A stretch of DNA of 64,000 nucleotides from Tigriopus japonicus (GCA_010645155.1 JAAGOF010000104.1:551499-615498); one strand, 5' to 3'; positions 22,265 through 34,350 are shown, numbered from the stretch's first letter. Numbers and translations: made by a program. Notes: generated from the sequence alone by a model not told the origin.

Positions 22265-22744
22265 TCATGTACGCCTACGCTTCGAAATCCATTGAAATCT
22301 GCAACCAGTTAACACTTCAATGGGTTGCAACGAGTACCATGCATTTTAGTAATGGAAAAGTTTAGATTATTGTAATTATCTCAAAGTCAACTTTTTATTA
22401 AATGAAAGAACGCAGATGAATATTGATATTACCTTTGGAACTCCATTGCAAGGCTGAAGTACTTTTATCTATCTAAACTTGATAAAAAGTCAACCATGAC
22501 TAAAAACGTACTTTTTGACATCAAGTTTGGCAAATAAGCATAGTTGCATAAGTGCTTAATTGTATCTTATAATCAAAAGACAATATATTTGGTCTACAAC
22601 TATGATTTTCTTCATCGGTTTGGGTTCAGCTCTCTTTCGAGAAATACGTGAGGCTAGTTTTTTTCCTAGTTTTTTTTCGGACTTAGAGTACTTACAGAGT
22701 GGGGCAGAAGTATCCGGACAAAACTTTGAACATAATTTACAGCA

Positions 22745-25700
22745 TTGTTTATTGTTTATTGTTTATTGAAATTTTCCACTCAAGACACATAATAGTGTAT
22801 AAAGAGTATTGGAGTTAAAAAAAAAAAAAGAAACAGAATAAACGGTCGAAGGAGGAAAAAGAAGGAAAGAAGCAGACCGAGGGACAATAGAGAAGGAAAT
22901 CTCACAATGTTCCAGCATAAAGAAAGCCAATCATCCACTCACTTTTCTCAATGTTAAAGTCGACAAACCCTTTTTGAAACTAAGAAATGATGGTGCCAGG
23001 CGGAGCTCTAAACTCAAGCCATTCCAATGGTGCACTATTCTCACAAAGAATGAGTTGTATCGAACAGTCCCATGGCATGCCGGTTTTCGAAGATGATTTT
23101 GCGAAACTGAGCGTGTTGAAGTTAATGCAGATGTTTCCTGGACGTATTGGAGATAGGAATACTCACTCGAAGTCATTCTGGCCAACCCATGTACAATTTT
23201 ATAGGTCAAGTACAGGTCGTGTTTTGTCCTTCTGAGCGACAATTCCTCTAATTTTAGCCTCTGAAGCCTTGTCTCATATATCTCTTCATGTAGCCCCATA
23301 ATTCCACGGGTGAATCTCCGCTGGATGGCCTCGATGGCTAGCACATCCTTCCTTAAGAACGGTGAGGTGACTTGACTTGCATATTCGAGTATTGGCAGAA
23401 CATATGTTTTATACAGCTTAACTCGAACATTAGGTTTCCTCGATATAAAGTTTCGTTGTATAAACCCCAAAGTGCGATTGGCCTTGCTTACTATTGAAGA
23501 TGTGTGAATACTGAATTTTAGTGAGCAGTCTACTAGCACTCCAAGGTCCCAATGGGATGGTACTACATCCAGGCATTTTCCGTTTATCTGGTACGTGTTG
23601 TCGTTTGTATCCCTTCCAAAGCGAACAACTTTGCACTTTTCAGGATTGAAGTCCATACCGTTGCATTTTGCCCACAGTACCAGCTTGTCCAAGTCGCTTT
23701 GCAATAGGATACGCTCTGCATTGTTTGAAACACATCGAAATATCTTGGTATCATCTGCAAAGCTAAGCATGTTTGATTGGACCGAGGTGTTCATGTCGTT
23801 GGCAAAAATGATGAACAATAAGGGTCCCAAAACACTGCCCTGGGGGACACCGGAGTGCACTGGGGACCATCCCGATTGAAAACCGTTCAGGACAACTCTC
23901 TGTTCTCGATCTGTAAGCCAGGACCTAATCCATGAATTAATATGCCCACCGATCCCCACTGCAAGCAATTTTTGGACTAACACTTGATGTGGGACTCTGT
24001 CAAAAGCCTTCGACAGATCCAAGTAAACGGTGTCGACACTCTTTCCCGCGTCCACCATTCGGGTAACAAAGTCTATATGCTCAATTAGATTGGTCGTGCA
24101 CGATCTTCCAGTCCTGAAACCATGTTGGTGGTCTCCAATGATTGCGTTCTCTTCCAACGTCGCCATCAGTTGATCCTTGATTAAGCCCTCCATCAACTTA
24201 CTAGACACTGAAGTCAATGAAATTGGTCGGTAGTTCTTGGCTTGGCGGCTGTCTCCACCTTTGAAAATTGGGCAAATATTTCCTCTCCTCCAATCTTTTG
24301 GTACAGATCCTGTCAGCATTGATTTGTTAAATAGAATTGCCAAAGGCAATGCCACCGCCTCACCGAGTCTTTTAAAAAGAGTCGCGGAGAATCCATCTGG
24401 CCCCTCCGATGGAGATGATTTCAGTCTCTTTATCTTATTTGTTACTTGGGCCACTGTGAATGATATGCATGTGATGTTTGATCTTCTTGCAACAGTCTGG
24501 ACGGAATTTCCTCCACTTTCGCTCTGACTGTTCGACAAAAACTGTTTATTCAAGATATTTACCATGTCAGAGTCCTTATCAGTTAGCAACCCCAATCCAT
24601 CTTTCAAGGGGCCTATTTTGGCCTTGGTTCCCCTCCGTGAATTGACGTAGCCATAAAAGGAGCGCAAGTTAGATTTTGTTGCCAGGGTTTCTTCATATTT
24701 CTCTTTTGACTTACGAACCTCATTTGCAACTTGCCTCTTTATTTCTCTATAGTTGTCGAGGAGTAAGTTTCCGCCCTCTTTTTTGTATCGTGACCACAAA
24801 CGTGCCTTCTTACGGGTAAGACACATCAGGTATTTATGCATCCATGGGGGTCTAACCCGGCTCTGTCTAGTCTTGGTTGGAACGAATGCATTCATTCCTT
24901 CAATCATCGTCTGTTTAAAGAACGACCATCCGTCTTTCACTGAGATTCCACTAAGAATGGTGAACCAGTCGTATGACAGGAGGTGTTGCGAAAAGGAGGC
25001 AATGTCCGCCTTTGACATATCCGGAATCAATCGGTTTGCTTCCGGTTCACCACTTCCCACTCCCACCACAACTTCAATGGGTATGTGGTCAGCTAGACTT
25101 AGATCCTCCCTCGGAATAACATACTTGACGATGTGAGAACAGTTTGTAAGAACCAGATCGATCAGATTTCCAGCCTGGTGAGTTGGAAAGTGTACTTGTT
25201 GATCCAGGAATCCGTCTGCAAGCGCCATAAGAAAGTCCCTGTCTTGTTGTGAGCTTCCCAATAGGGTCGGCCAAGAAATATTTGGATGATTAAAATCCCC
25301 TATGATCACTACATGCCTCCGCACACCGGCTAGAAATGTATTAACTTGGTCTCTTTGTGAAGGCAGGGCTGTTGGTGAGAGATATATGCAATACATTTCC
25401 ACTACGCCCAGGACGATCCCGCAAACCCCAGGCGCACAATCTATCACACTAGAACATCCGAGGGATCGCTTACACCACAAAGCCACACCCCCTCCTCTTC
25501 CGCCCACAGTGTCCATCCGATCGTTTCTGGCTGCCAGTGTGTGCTCCGTGAATTCTAGTTCCGCATTCTCTATCTTGTCATTAAACCATGTCTCAGTAAC
25601 AAACAGCACGTCCGGCCGTTCTGTAGCCAATATAGTCTCAAGGTCAGAAAATTTGTTCACAAGACTTCTGGCATTCAGGTATAAAAGTTTAAGTTGTTGA

Positions 25701-25860
25701 TACGGAATATTTATACTCGGTATGAGATAGTCCTGGGTTATTCGGTTGGCTTGGAAATCAATTTGCGTGTCCATGTTGATCATCAGAGACCCTCATCAGA
25801 GCATCAACAGGCTCAAGAGGCTAATCATTTTTAGCCAATTGTGTATTTAACAAAAAAAGT
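22745..25860 (-). mobile_element. Non-LTR retrotransposon (CR1/jockey-like), 5'-truncated
   Basis: On the minus strand the element ends 3' in about three copies of CAATAAA (plus strand 22747-22768) rather than in poly(A), a tail style of CR1-group LINEs. It contains one long ORF with endonuclease and reverse transcriptase. Only about 75 bases precede the ORF and no ORF1 is present, so the copy is 5'-truncated or belongs to a short-leader type. The 5' limit is uncertain by some tens of bases, and no target duplication could be confirmed. Confidence 0.8.
22931..25783 (-). CDS. LINE ORF2: APE-like endonuclease and reverse transcriptase (950 aa)
   Basis: Replication protein of a non-LTR retrotransposon: the endonuclease nicks the target and the reverse transcriptase copies the element RNA there. 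Endonuclease motifs: LNARSL (36-41), TETWF (63-67), GDFNHPNISW (162-171) and ADHIPIE (231-237). Reverse transcriptase motifs: SEGPDGF (459-465), NYRPISL (517-523), GFRTGRS (555-561), YLDLSKAFDRVPH (587-599), GVPQGSVLGPLLF (645-657) and the active site SFADD (674-678). A C-terminal region ending LRKVSG follows. ATG at 25783 starts just before the endonuclease domain. The 950-codon frame is unbroken, suggesting a recent insertion. Placement near CR1/jockey is from motif style and tail, not from a tree. Confidence 0.93.
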   Translation of the reverse strand: MINMDTQIDFQANRITQDYLIPSINIPYQQLKLLYLNARSLVNKFSDLETILATERPDVLFVTETWFNDKIENAELEFTEHTLAARNDRMDTVGGRGGGVALWCKRSLGCSSVIDCAPGVCGIVLGVVEMYCIYLSPTALPSQRDQVNTFLAGVRRHVVIIGDFNHPNISWPTLLGSSQQDRDFLMALADGFLDQQVHFPTHQAGNLIDLVLTNCSHIVKYVIPREDLSLADHIPIEVVVGVGSGEPEANRLIPDMSKADIASFSQHLLSYDWFTILSGISVKDGWSFFKQTMIEGMNAFVPTKTRQSRVRPPWMHKYLMCLTRKKARLWSRYKKEGGNLLLDNYREIKRQVANEVRKSKEKYEETLATKSNLRSFYGYVNSRRGTKAKIGPLKDGLGLLTDKDSDMVNILNKQFLSNSQSESGGNSVQTVARRSNITCISFTVAQVTNKIKRLKSSPSEGPDGFSATLFKRLGEAVALPLAILFNKSMLTGSVPKDWRRGNICPIFKGGDSRQAKNYRPISLTSVSSKLMEGLIKDQLMATLEENAIIGDHQHGFRTGRSCTTNLIEHIDFVTRMVDAGKSVDTVYLDLSKAFDRVPHQVLVQKLLAVGIGGHINSWIRSWLTDREQRVVLNGFQSGWSPVHSGVPQGSVLGPLLFIIFANDMNTSVQSNMLSFADDTKIFRCVSNNAERILLQSDLDKLVLWAKCNGMDFNPEKCKVVRFGRDTNDNTYQINGKCLDVVPSHWDLGVLVDCSLKFSIHTSSIVSKANRTLGFIQRNFISRKPNVRVKLYKTYVLPILEYASQVTSPFLRKDVLAIEAIQRRFTRGIMGLHEEIYETRLQRLKLEELSLRRTKHDLYLTYKIVHGLARMTSSEYSYLQYVQETSALTSTRSVSQNHLRKPACHGTVRYNSFFVRIVHHWNGLSLELRLAPSFLSFKKGLSTLTLRKVSG

Positions 25861-25883
25861 TTGGACAACAATTAAGAATATTT

Positions 25884-26902
25884 TTATTCAATATGGTCAC
25901 CGTTGGCCTTAATGACGGCGTCCAAGCGGCCGACAAAGGCCGAGCAGGCTTTGGCGACCTCGGCCGTGGAGAAGGAGGCCATGTTCCGCTTCACCAACAA
26001 CTTCAGAGACGCCAGGCTGTTGTGGGGCATCTTGTTGACCTTCCTCCTCAGCTCGGACCACAACTAAAAGTCGCATGGGTTGAGGTCAGGGCTGTTTGAA
26101 GGCCACTTGTCTTTCTTGACCACCACGTCAAATTTGCTGTTCAAAAAGTTCATGGAAACATTGGACACATGACACGGAGCAGAGTCCTGGATCCACATGA
26201 ATTTGGTTCCTGGTGGGTACGAGGTTGCCAGCCAGGGCATCACGACCTTCCTTAGAAGCTCCACATACCCAGCGGCGTTGAGCCTGAATTTGGGAGGGAA
26301 AACATGGGCTGGCATCACCTTCCCGTTGCTGCTGATGAGGCCAAAGACCATAATCTTGGCAGGATTCTTTGTCTTCATGATGGGAGGCACAACGGTTCTG
26401 TTCTCGGCAAGCCATCGGTTGTTCTGGGGGTTGTACGCGCCATCCACCGTGAAGATTGACTCATCTGAGAAAAGTCTGACCATCCTCGGATTGACCTCTC
26501 AGATTCTGCGCAATTTCTTGCCCCTCTCAAGCCTGGTGGCCTTCATCTTCTCGGTAAGAAGGTGGCGTCTGCCTCTGACGTAGGAGGTCAAGTTCAAGTT
26601 CTCCTTGACGGCCCTGGCCACAGTCCTCTTGCTCACGGACGGCCTGGCTGCGTGGGCCGATATGGACACAGCTGGGTTGGCCTCGATGGACCTCCTAAGG
26701 CCCGCCAAGAACCTGGGGGTCCGCTTTTTGCCCTGTGTGGGCCGCAGGGGGCGTGGCCTGTCCCCCGGCCAGACTGCAGCCTCTTCACGACCTTGTAAAC
26801 GGTGGCCCTGGGGTACTTGGTTGACTTGATGATGGCTCTGGCGTCGTTGCTGGCCGAGAGCAATTCAGCAATCACTTTACGCTTTTGTTCCTGGGGCTTC
26901 AT
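25884..26902 (-). pseudogene. Mariner DD37D transposase, inactivated
   Basis: Starts at ATG 26902 (MKPQEQKRKVIAELL, helix-turn-helix region with YPRATVYKVVKR) and ends NGDHIE at 25887, then TAA. A frameshift lies near 26750, an in-frame TGA at 26499-26501 before FSDESIFTVDG, and an in-frame TAG at 26064-26066 just after NPCDF. The three catalytic Asp residues are still present (FSDES, QDSAPCH, NPCDF) with 37-residue spacing between the last two, so DD37D like the copy at 7003. GC-rich relative to the surroundings. Confidence 0.9.
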
Positions 26903-27051
26903 ATTTCCGGATTTAAACAAAAAAAAAATAACAAACATTCAAAACCGGTTTTTGGTTAAACCAGAAAAACGCAGGAAATAAAAATATTCCGCTTGCTTCA
27001 GGAGATTTACGTCATCCAAGTTTTGTCTGGATACTTCTGCCCCTCCCCGTA

Positions 27052-29088
27052 TGTAGGATCTTGAGATCGATCTTTTGCGTCTAAAAACCTAGCCTCTGGT
27101 TTCTGTTAAAGCTTCATTTGGCCCATCACTATTCTTATCCCACTTAGTATTGTATCAAAACTGATAAACATAAAAAGAAGACAATAATTTTTTTTTTAAT
27201 TTCTGCTCGACGGGGAAACATGTAATTTTTCCAAACGTACATTAATACTTTTACATGCCGTCAAACTGCGTACAAACTGAAAGACCAAGATGTATTTTTA
27301 ATTCTGTCCCAGAGTCCTTTTTAATGTCGAGCTCTGTAAGGCATTCTGCATTATGCTACAACTTTTTTGACAAGGTCATGTTAAAATAATCTGAAAAATC
27401 TCTTCAGAATCTCGGGAACGAAGCAAATTATATTTTGAACTGACCGAAGGTGGGGCTTATCCTTGAAAGTTGAAAGAAAGTACTAAACGAACTTACGACA
27501 GTTCACAAATGTTTCAGAAAAACTTTTTCCGAGTTTCTGGAGATTATGATGATTTAGTGTGCATTGATAGAGAGCTCGAGCGGACGAAAAAGATCTTAGA
27601 AAGTGCATCAAAGTATTTTATTTGGGCATTTTGTTGCAGGTCGAGATACTTTTGAGCTCCTTGAGATTCTGATGATTTGATGTTCTTCGTTGAGATGTTC
27701 TACACGTTGTTTATTTGATCTCGAAAGGTCAGTTCTGAATCATCATTTTCTTCAATTCAAGAAATGACAATTCTTAGATGAAAATGTAATTTTTGACCAA
27801 GAGTGTGAAAGAGTTCGATTTAAAGTTAAACACCAAACATTGGACTAATATCAATTTGAGCTCAAAAGAGTGTTCGAATGTTTGTTTTTAGGTATGGTTT
27901 CAATGTGTCAAAAATGAGTGCCTCGCAGCGTAAAATTTTTATGATGTAAACATGCTATATTACCTGAGCTTACAAATCGAGAACAAATGCCTTTTAAAAT
28001 CGGCGATTTGTATTTTTCTTGCATTAAATGAATTATGTAAAATCCAATGAGGCATATCCTTGAAGTAATAAAGTAATTGTTTGATATTTTGGTGCGACAA
28101 AATTGGTCTCAATGGCAATCTTTTCAGCCAAAAGAAAACACCGTGCCTACTTATTCTATTGCACCGTATTGGCCCATTGGTTTTTATTTCTTGTAAAACA
28201 GAAGGTGTAAACACCGGAACATTGGACTTTGCTTTAATATTGTACATCTAGACACAAATCTTTAATTATAAGCTCTTCGCTTCATTTGAAATGGGAAAAA
28301 AGATAATTAAAAAGTATTGGCACAGAAAATTGTACCCTGTTATTTACCATTTGGATGGACTAACTTCACATATTGCTTTCGAATCTCTCCACAACTTATA
28401 ACGTACCAAAAGATGTACAAATAGTTTCATGTACTTAACTCAAGGACAGAAGCAAACAAAGAACGAGTTGTCCCAAGAAAAAAAAACCCATTTTTTTTTA
28501 AATCTTTTTAACAAAGAGGACCTACTTAGTCTTTGGATTTGTGCCACTCGAAGTAGAAATCCAAAATAGAATGGAAATCCTCCTGAGGTCTAGACGACTG
28601 ATGACAATTTGACATGAAAGGTCGGAAGTCCAAGTGTAGACCCCTCATAAGTATTTTACGTAGTTTTTGATGGATTTTTTGGCTTTTTTGGAAAACTCAA
28701 ATTTACAGTTAACAGTTTAAGAATTCCACAACTTTGAGGAATATAAGTTGTTCATTTCCCTGTTGGAGCCCTTAGACATGGTTAAGATCATGACACCAAT
28801 GAAATAATTGGGACAGTTGGAATTTGGACAGAAGGCAGATTTTTGGACTGTTCAATATCTCAACATGTCTCACTTTTGAAGATGGGCAGAAAAAAGAAGT
28901 CTACGAGCCTCAATTAGACCTGAAACGGATACAGGTTATACACGAAATACGCCAAATCTACATTTGGATTGCCGACCCAGTATGAACGCTATTTCTATTT
29001 CTTTTAACTTGGCCTTCAAAAGCAAAGACCAAGCGGTGTGGCATATTATTTACATAAATTTGTAATGGTTTCATTTTAGGGTGGAGTG
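27052..29088. other. Non-coding spacer
   Basis: About 2 kb of AT-rich DNA. Short open frames on both strands (27470-27655 plus, 27960-28247 minus) have no recognisable features. No repeat or RNA gene was seen. Confidence 0.4.
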
Positions 29089-29485
29089 ACCGGGTGTTTC
29101 AAAAGAAACGGAACACCTTATTCCATCGTCAATAACTCATGATTGAAACCATGTATGAACCTCGCCTTTATTGGATAGGATTGGCCAAACACTTGACTTG
29201 AAAAGTCAGAAAAAGCAATTTCACCCAATTTCAATATTTAAGCGACGACGATTTTTTCCCTGAAGGGCCCTTTACGAAAACAGAGCGTTCGTGACTCCGA
29301 CTTTTTTCTCTCTTCATAAATTTGGCTAAAATCAAAAATAAGGCGACAAAAAGAGAATAACAACTTGTGTATCTTAAGAATTGTTATCTGCCGCATCTTT
29401 TTGAGCTCTATATATTTTTTTTGTGAGATCAACCATTTCCGAGTTACGGACATGGTTTGTTGTTCCGTTTCTTATGCATCACCCG
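29089..29485. mobile_element. Candidate MITE with ACCGGGTG inverted ends
   Basis: Left end ACCGGGTGTTTCAAAAGAAA and right end complement of ACCGGGTGATGCATAAGAAA, continuing as CGGAAC on both sides, about 397 bp apart. Farther in, CATG and AACTC words also recur inverted. No ORF and no certain target duplication. A non-autonomous DNA transposon is the best reading. Confidence 0.6.
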
Positions 29486-31090
29486 GTAGAGGCCTTAATT
29501 ACATTTCATGGCCTTGTAACAAGGTGTTGGTATTGCAGAAACACTAGATGGAACAAAGCTCCTTACGAAAAAGGGGAGCGAGAATCCAACACATTTAAGA
29601 CCTGAGCAAAATGGCGTCCACTTCCCTAAAAGCGGTTCAAATGAGCAACGACCGTCCCAGGCTAATTAGAGAAAATTTGCCCTGATCCATTGCTTGAGCC
29701 TCTCTCGCATGAAGGCTTTTCTACAACGGAAATATGAGCTTGAGCCTTAGCGTCAAAGCAAGAACGACTGAAGTATGGACGAAGAGGTTACTGGTGGAAA
29801 TAATGATTTAAAGTAAGAATAAATTGAATGATTGGATTCTTCCCCAGAAAAGGCCCTGAAGAATGGGCTCAATTGTGACATTTCATTTCTCTCATTTAGT
29901 TTTCAAAATGAATAGACTTGTTATTTAGGTCATACATTTTCATTTTGTGTTCTCTTCTGTATTGGGTGTTGAGATGGCACAACTTTACCTTTAATTGCGC
30001 TTCAATTCAATAAAGCTGAAACTTAAAATATGTTTTCTTTATTAACCTAGCTAAACATTCTATCCCTAAACATCATTTACATACTTTGGCACCTTTTATA
30101 AACATTTAGTGTAATTAAAATAACCCTTTTGACAAAATCAGCATCCCACCATAGTCTGGAATTGTTGAAGATTTAAGGAGAAGGATTTCTGAATTAAATG
30201 AAAACATCAGGTTTTAAGATTAACTTAAGAAATCAGATCTCAAAAGGGTCAAGACTGGGCTTTATTTCTGTTATTTGATAAGATAGCAATATTTGTGACA
30301 CATCTTGTTGTTTTGCAAGAAATGAACACCACTGATTATTGATCACATGTCAGTTTAAATATCGAATTTGCCCTTTTTAATGCATTCTTAAATTGTGCGA
30401 TTTCAAAACTCTACATGAATACGCTACTCAAAGGGTTCTGATTAATAACATAACTTGTCATTTTGGTTGGTGCTTAAAATCCCAAATTGTTGATGCATGA
30501 GATTTGTTCCCGTTTAATGCCAAACCGCATTTTTAACACAAACCCAAATTCACTTAAAGCACGAAAACTGAAGAGGTTGATTGAGACATAAAAATGACAA
30601 TTATCATCCTTAGCATCTGAATCCACTTGTCCAGATGTCCTTGGCCAAAGCATATTGAGTGTCCCTCATGTGTTACGATCGTTACGTCCCTTGGAGACAT
30701 TTTGTCCCAAAAAAGCGCCTGGAACATGATCTGTATGACTGTATGACTCAAGGTTGGCTAGCACAGGTACAGTCTAATAATAGATGTTCCCAATGCAGGA
30801 GTATACTACTCTCTGATGTCGTTAGTAGTGGGTCACATATTAACACACATAAGAACATTTTTTTTAAAAAAACTCTACCCAAGTCTTACAACATAGCTAA
30901 CCTCAAGTACGTATAATTAACGTGCAACAAACTGACAAATTGTTGTGTTTTCATGCGATTCGACCTTCTAGTACCTACAGTAGTGTACTTTCACTCTCAT
31001 GAACAAGATGAGCCTAATGTATTGACAACATTCAAGTTATCTCAAAGTAATCTAAGGCAGGAACCCCTGTACTTCAGGACGAATTTCAAA
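29486..31090. other. Non-coding spacer
   Basis: AT-rich intergenic DNA. No coding frame, inverted repeat or tandem array could be supported. Confidence 0.4.
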
Positions 31091-31195
31091 AATACACACT
31101 GGGTCCAATCATTGTACTAAAATGTGAGGTTTTTGCAACAAATGTATTGTTCCGTTTAGTTTTCATTGTACTAATCGGACCCAGTGTGTATTTTG
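31091..31195. repeat. Short inverted repeat (hairpin or tiny MITE)
   Basis: AAATACACACTGGGTCC at about 31089-31105 is mirrored by GGACCCAGTGTGTATTT at about 31177-31193, with some further pairing inside. The span is about 105 bp. Could be a very short MITE or a transcribed hairpin. Confidence 0.5.
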
Positions 31196-31479
31196 AAAGT
31201 AATCCTGGCTTGAGCCATCCTTGTCTAAGGTCAATTGAGAATAGTATTTCTACACAAAAATTGGTCAATCAGCCTTTTGCAACAAAGCATGTAAGTAATA
31301 AAGGCTTATTTCGCCCGTTAACTCGGCTAAAATGGGTGCACCGAGCAACGTACTCTTATCTAGAGAGCACGAGGTCAAACAAAAGGTGCATTTGACTTAT
31401 CCTCCAGTTTGTTCAATTTTTCGGCATGCCATGACCTAACTAAAATTACTCATAGCCATTTATAGTATACTAAACATCA

Positions 31480-31508
31480 CGAATTAAATGCGTAAACATG
31501 CGGCCCAC
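31480..31508. repeat. Solitary end of the 31905 MITE family
   Basis: GAATTAAATGCGTAAACATG followed by CGGCC matches the right end of the complete element at 31905-32101 (GAATTAAGTGCGTTAACATG, then CGGCC) with two or three differences. No matching left end lies nearby. Confidence 0.6.
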
Positions 31509-31904
31509 CACCTTCAGAAGGAAGGTTGAGCGTGCTCAAAATTCCAACCAAACCACCAGACCACTTTTTCCACATGTTGGTTGGAACCAGAAACTGGATC
31601 TCTGATGTTGATCCCTTGGAGAAAAAGTATCCAAGGGTCCCATTCGCAAGAAACCCTTGGGAATCATGCACCAACTTTTTGTCTTATTGTACGTACGGCC
31701 CATTCTGAAAATGAAAAATGTCTAAAAATGAGAACTTTCTTCAACTTGATAGCAGCTAAACTATTCTGCGACGCTGGGTTATTACTAAATTGTGGGATTC
31801 GACCTTTGGAAGTTTTTCCGCTTTATTGACATCTAAAATGAAATATGCTACAGTGAAGTGTAGTTGAATGTAAGGCTAGCCGTCAATTCCAAGCCCTAAT
31901 ATAT

Positions 31905-32101
31905 GGCCGCATGTTAACGCACATAATTCAAAAGCGAGAGTATACCAAATTCAAGTCAGATTAACCGGCCTCGAGTATATACTCGTGACAACTCCTGTGT
32001 TTGCAACGCAGCAGCTGGGGAGAGTATATACTCGAGGAATGCTAATTCGACTTGATTTTGCTATACTCTCGCTTTTGAATTAAGTGCGTTAACATGCGGC
32101 C
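31905..32101. mobile_element. 197-bp palindromic MITE with TATAT target duplication
   Basis: Inverted ends of about 45 bp: GGCCGCATGTTAACGCAC at 31905 and GTGCGTTAACATGCGGCC ending 32101. TATAT flanks both sides (31900-31904 and 32102-32106). Further in, CTCGAGTATATACTCG at about 31974 and GAGTATATACTCGAG at about 32023 form a second inverted pair, so most of the element can fold. No coding capacity. Confidence 0.8.
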
Positions 32102-32106
32102 TATAT

Positions 32107-34000
32107 TTGATGGTGAGTGAGTGAAGAGACAGAGGGTAAAGCCGTCAGCTATATTTATGAAGTAGTTCATGTTCAATAATCACATCTTTGGACATGAATA
32201 AGAAATGAATGTACTGTGTGAGGAGGGGAATCGTGGAAAGAATACACCCTTAGAAAACTTGGCGAGTTTCAATGAGAAGTGGCAATTCAGAGAATACTTG
32301 ACAATCTTCACAGCAATTTTAAACGTAATACTATGAACACTTTGATGAACGAGCAAGTGACACGAATGAAGTATCATTTTGGCATTTTCTTCAGAAAAGG
32401 GAAATAGAAATGAAGGCATGTTTGGAAATGCTTTTCTTCAGTTTCATAACCAATGCCAAGGGTTGTTAACACCTTTGGAGTTAGGGCCCATCAAATTTGA
32501 CTCGGGACAAGCTAAAGTCAGCAGAGATAGAAACTCACAAGTAGAAAGACGATGTATTTGTTTGATTCCAATCATTAAATTTAAACTAAAATTCACCCCT
32601 GCCCCATTGGTTGTCAGCCCAGGTCCATGGTAACGAGAAATCCTTCCTCTGCTCTCATTTGAAAACCATTCCAAACGAGGAAAAATTAAGGATACCACCG
32701 TGTAGCAAAGAACCATGTTGTAAGCTCCATTTGTCTTCATTCATTTGGGGCCGGATAATTATTAGGCAGTCAGATAAGATTGCCTGAGCACTAGCATAAT
32801 GAGTTCTTTTGAGTAATCATTTTTTAACAAACCAAGAACCTCGGAATTGTGTGGACAACGGTCGTGTTTTTACAATTATGATTAACAATGAGAACAAATC
32901 AAGTGTGCTTTTCTGCAAATTATACCTAATTGATAATGAGCAGAATATAGGTGTCACTCTACTCTAATTTCCAACTCCATCGAATGCCGGAGTGTAAAGT
33001 CATCGCTCAAAGATTTGTACTAAAAAGAGCAGAAAATGAATGAAATTGGCATTTTTCAGGAATACATAGCTGATTCATTCTCCATAGGATAATGAAGTGA
33101 CCTTTTAAAGAGAAATAATTCTTTCCTTCAATGTTTGATTGATATGAAAAATCAAATACAGATTTTCATAATATTGACTCATAGAAAAGAAAAAAGACAA
33201 AAAAGAAAGTTTCAGAAGCTGACTAAGACATACACTATTAATAAAAATAAGAAATAAGAAACAATTCTTTTTCTTAGGATAAGAGTCCATCTCTCAAGGT
33301 GTTCTTAACTAAATTTAGATTGATGGTCTCCTCTCAAGAGAAAACTTTTGTGTTTAGGAAGCATTGCTGATGTGGAAAAGAATGTACGTCTTTTGATACA
33401 CAACTGAATTCAAAAGAAAGGACCTTTTTCAAAGACACTTTTAGACGGAGATTGACTAGAAAACGATGTGATGACTGGCTTCGCTTGCCGGGCGAGGCTC
33501 AAACTTCCGACCCTAGCACCAACAATCCAAAAGAAAAACTTGAGTATGGTCGATCTCAAAAATCCCCCCTTTCAGTCAACTCTTCAAAACAAGTTTTGTC
33601 ATATCATATGCCTTGAAAATTGAATCTATATATGTTTTCAATCTAGGTTATAAATGATATAGTAATGGGTTCTGTTCCTTTTTGTTACACCCGTTGTCAT
33701 GAAACTCCTTGATATTTCAATCGTAGCCTTTTGAATTGGAATCCATTAAAGGCGCAATCTATGGATCTACAAGGAATGGCAATTTGGAGGTCGTTTCAAG
33801 GCCATAAATTCCAGATGACTTTTTTCGTCATTTTTCAACGTCAATGACAACCAACACTGATCTTGCATTTAGAACAAATGAAATATAAACCAACCTCTGA
33901 GGAAAACAATTGCAAATGAATAAAAGGAAACTTGTCTTTGTGTTGTAGTAGCTTGAAATAGTCTGAGTTAGTACTTGAAATCAAAGGTAAAACGTTTAAG
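32107..34000. other. Non-coding spacer
   Basis: No supportable gene. Minus-strand frames at 32180-32419 and 32444-32740 have no recognisable features. Around 33475-33525 a GGCGAGGCTCAAACTTCCGA stretch looks faintly tRNA-like on the minus strand but does not fold. Confidence 0.35.
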
Positions 34001-34014
34001 GTTTAACGTGCGCT

Positions 34015-34350
34015 CTGAGAGCACCTCCAAATCCTAAGGAATCAAGGCTAATTCGAACAATGAAGTCCTCCTCTCTTCTTTATCGGGCTCCTTCATTGTT
34101 CAATTTGTTGCCTATTTGCCTTCGTCGGGAATATGTAGGAGCTGATCCTCTAACAGCATTTAAGGCAGGATTGGACAAATTTTTAAAAACTATTCCTGAC
34201 CAACCCACTATTCAAGGGTTGTACAAATCTGCCAACAGTAACTCATTGGTAGATCAAATTTCATATAAATGGTAATTTTATAAACTATATCAATCAATAA
34301 TTCTCTTTACAGGGAATCCCATTCCTTGTAGCGGTATTAAAAAATCTGCT
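34015..34350 (+). mobile_element. LINE 3' fragment (C-terminal ORF plus tail)
   Basis: The open frame to 34275 encodes about 71-75 residues with YRAPSLFNLLPICLRREYVG, then ADPLTAFKAGLDKFLKTIPD. This is the typical C terminus of LINE ORF2 proteins (LFN-LP...LR...FK..LD.FL..IPD.P). It is followed at 34311 by the tail AGGGAATCCCATTCCTTG...AAAAAATCTGCT and an A-rich end. The copy is heavily 5'-truncated. It belongs to a different LINE family from the one at 22931, and shares its tail with the SINE at 14223. Confidence 0.75.

Larger units (their letters stand above)
22695..27049 (-). mobile_element. Mariner element split by a LINE insertion
   Basis: Ends are CAGAGTGGGGCAGAAGTATC at 22695 and the complementary GATACTTCTGCCCCTCCCCG at 27049, matching over about 30 bp. 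TA lies at 22693-22694 and 27050-27051. The transposase remnant is on the minus strand at 25884-26902, and a LINE occupies about 22745-25860. Without the LINE the mariner would be near 1.25 kb, the normal size, so the nesting order is mariner first, LINE second. Confidence 0.85.
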
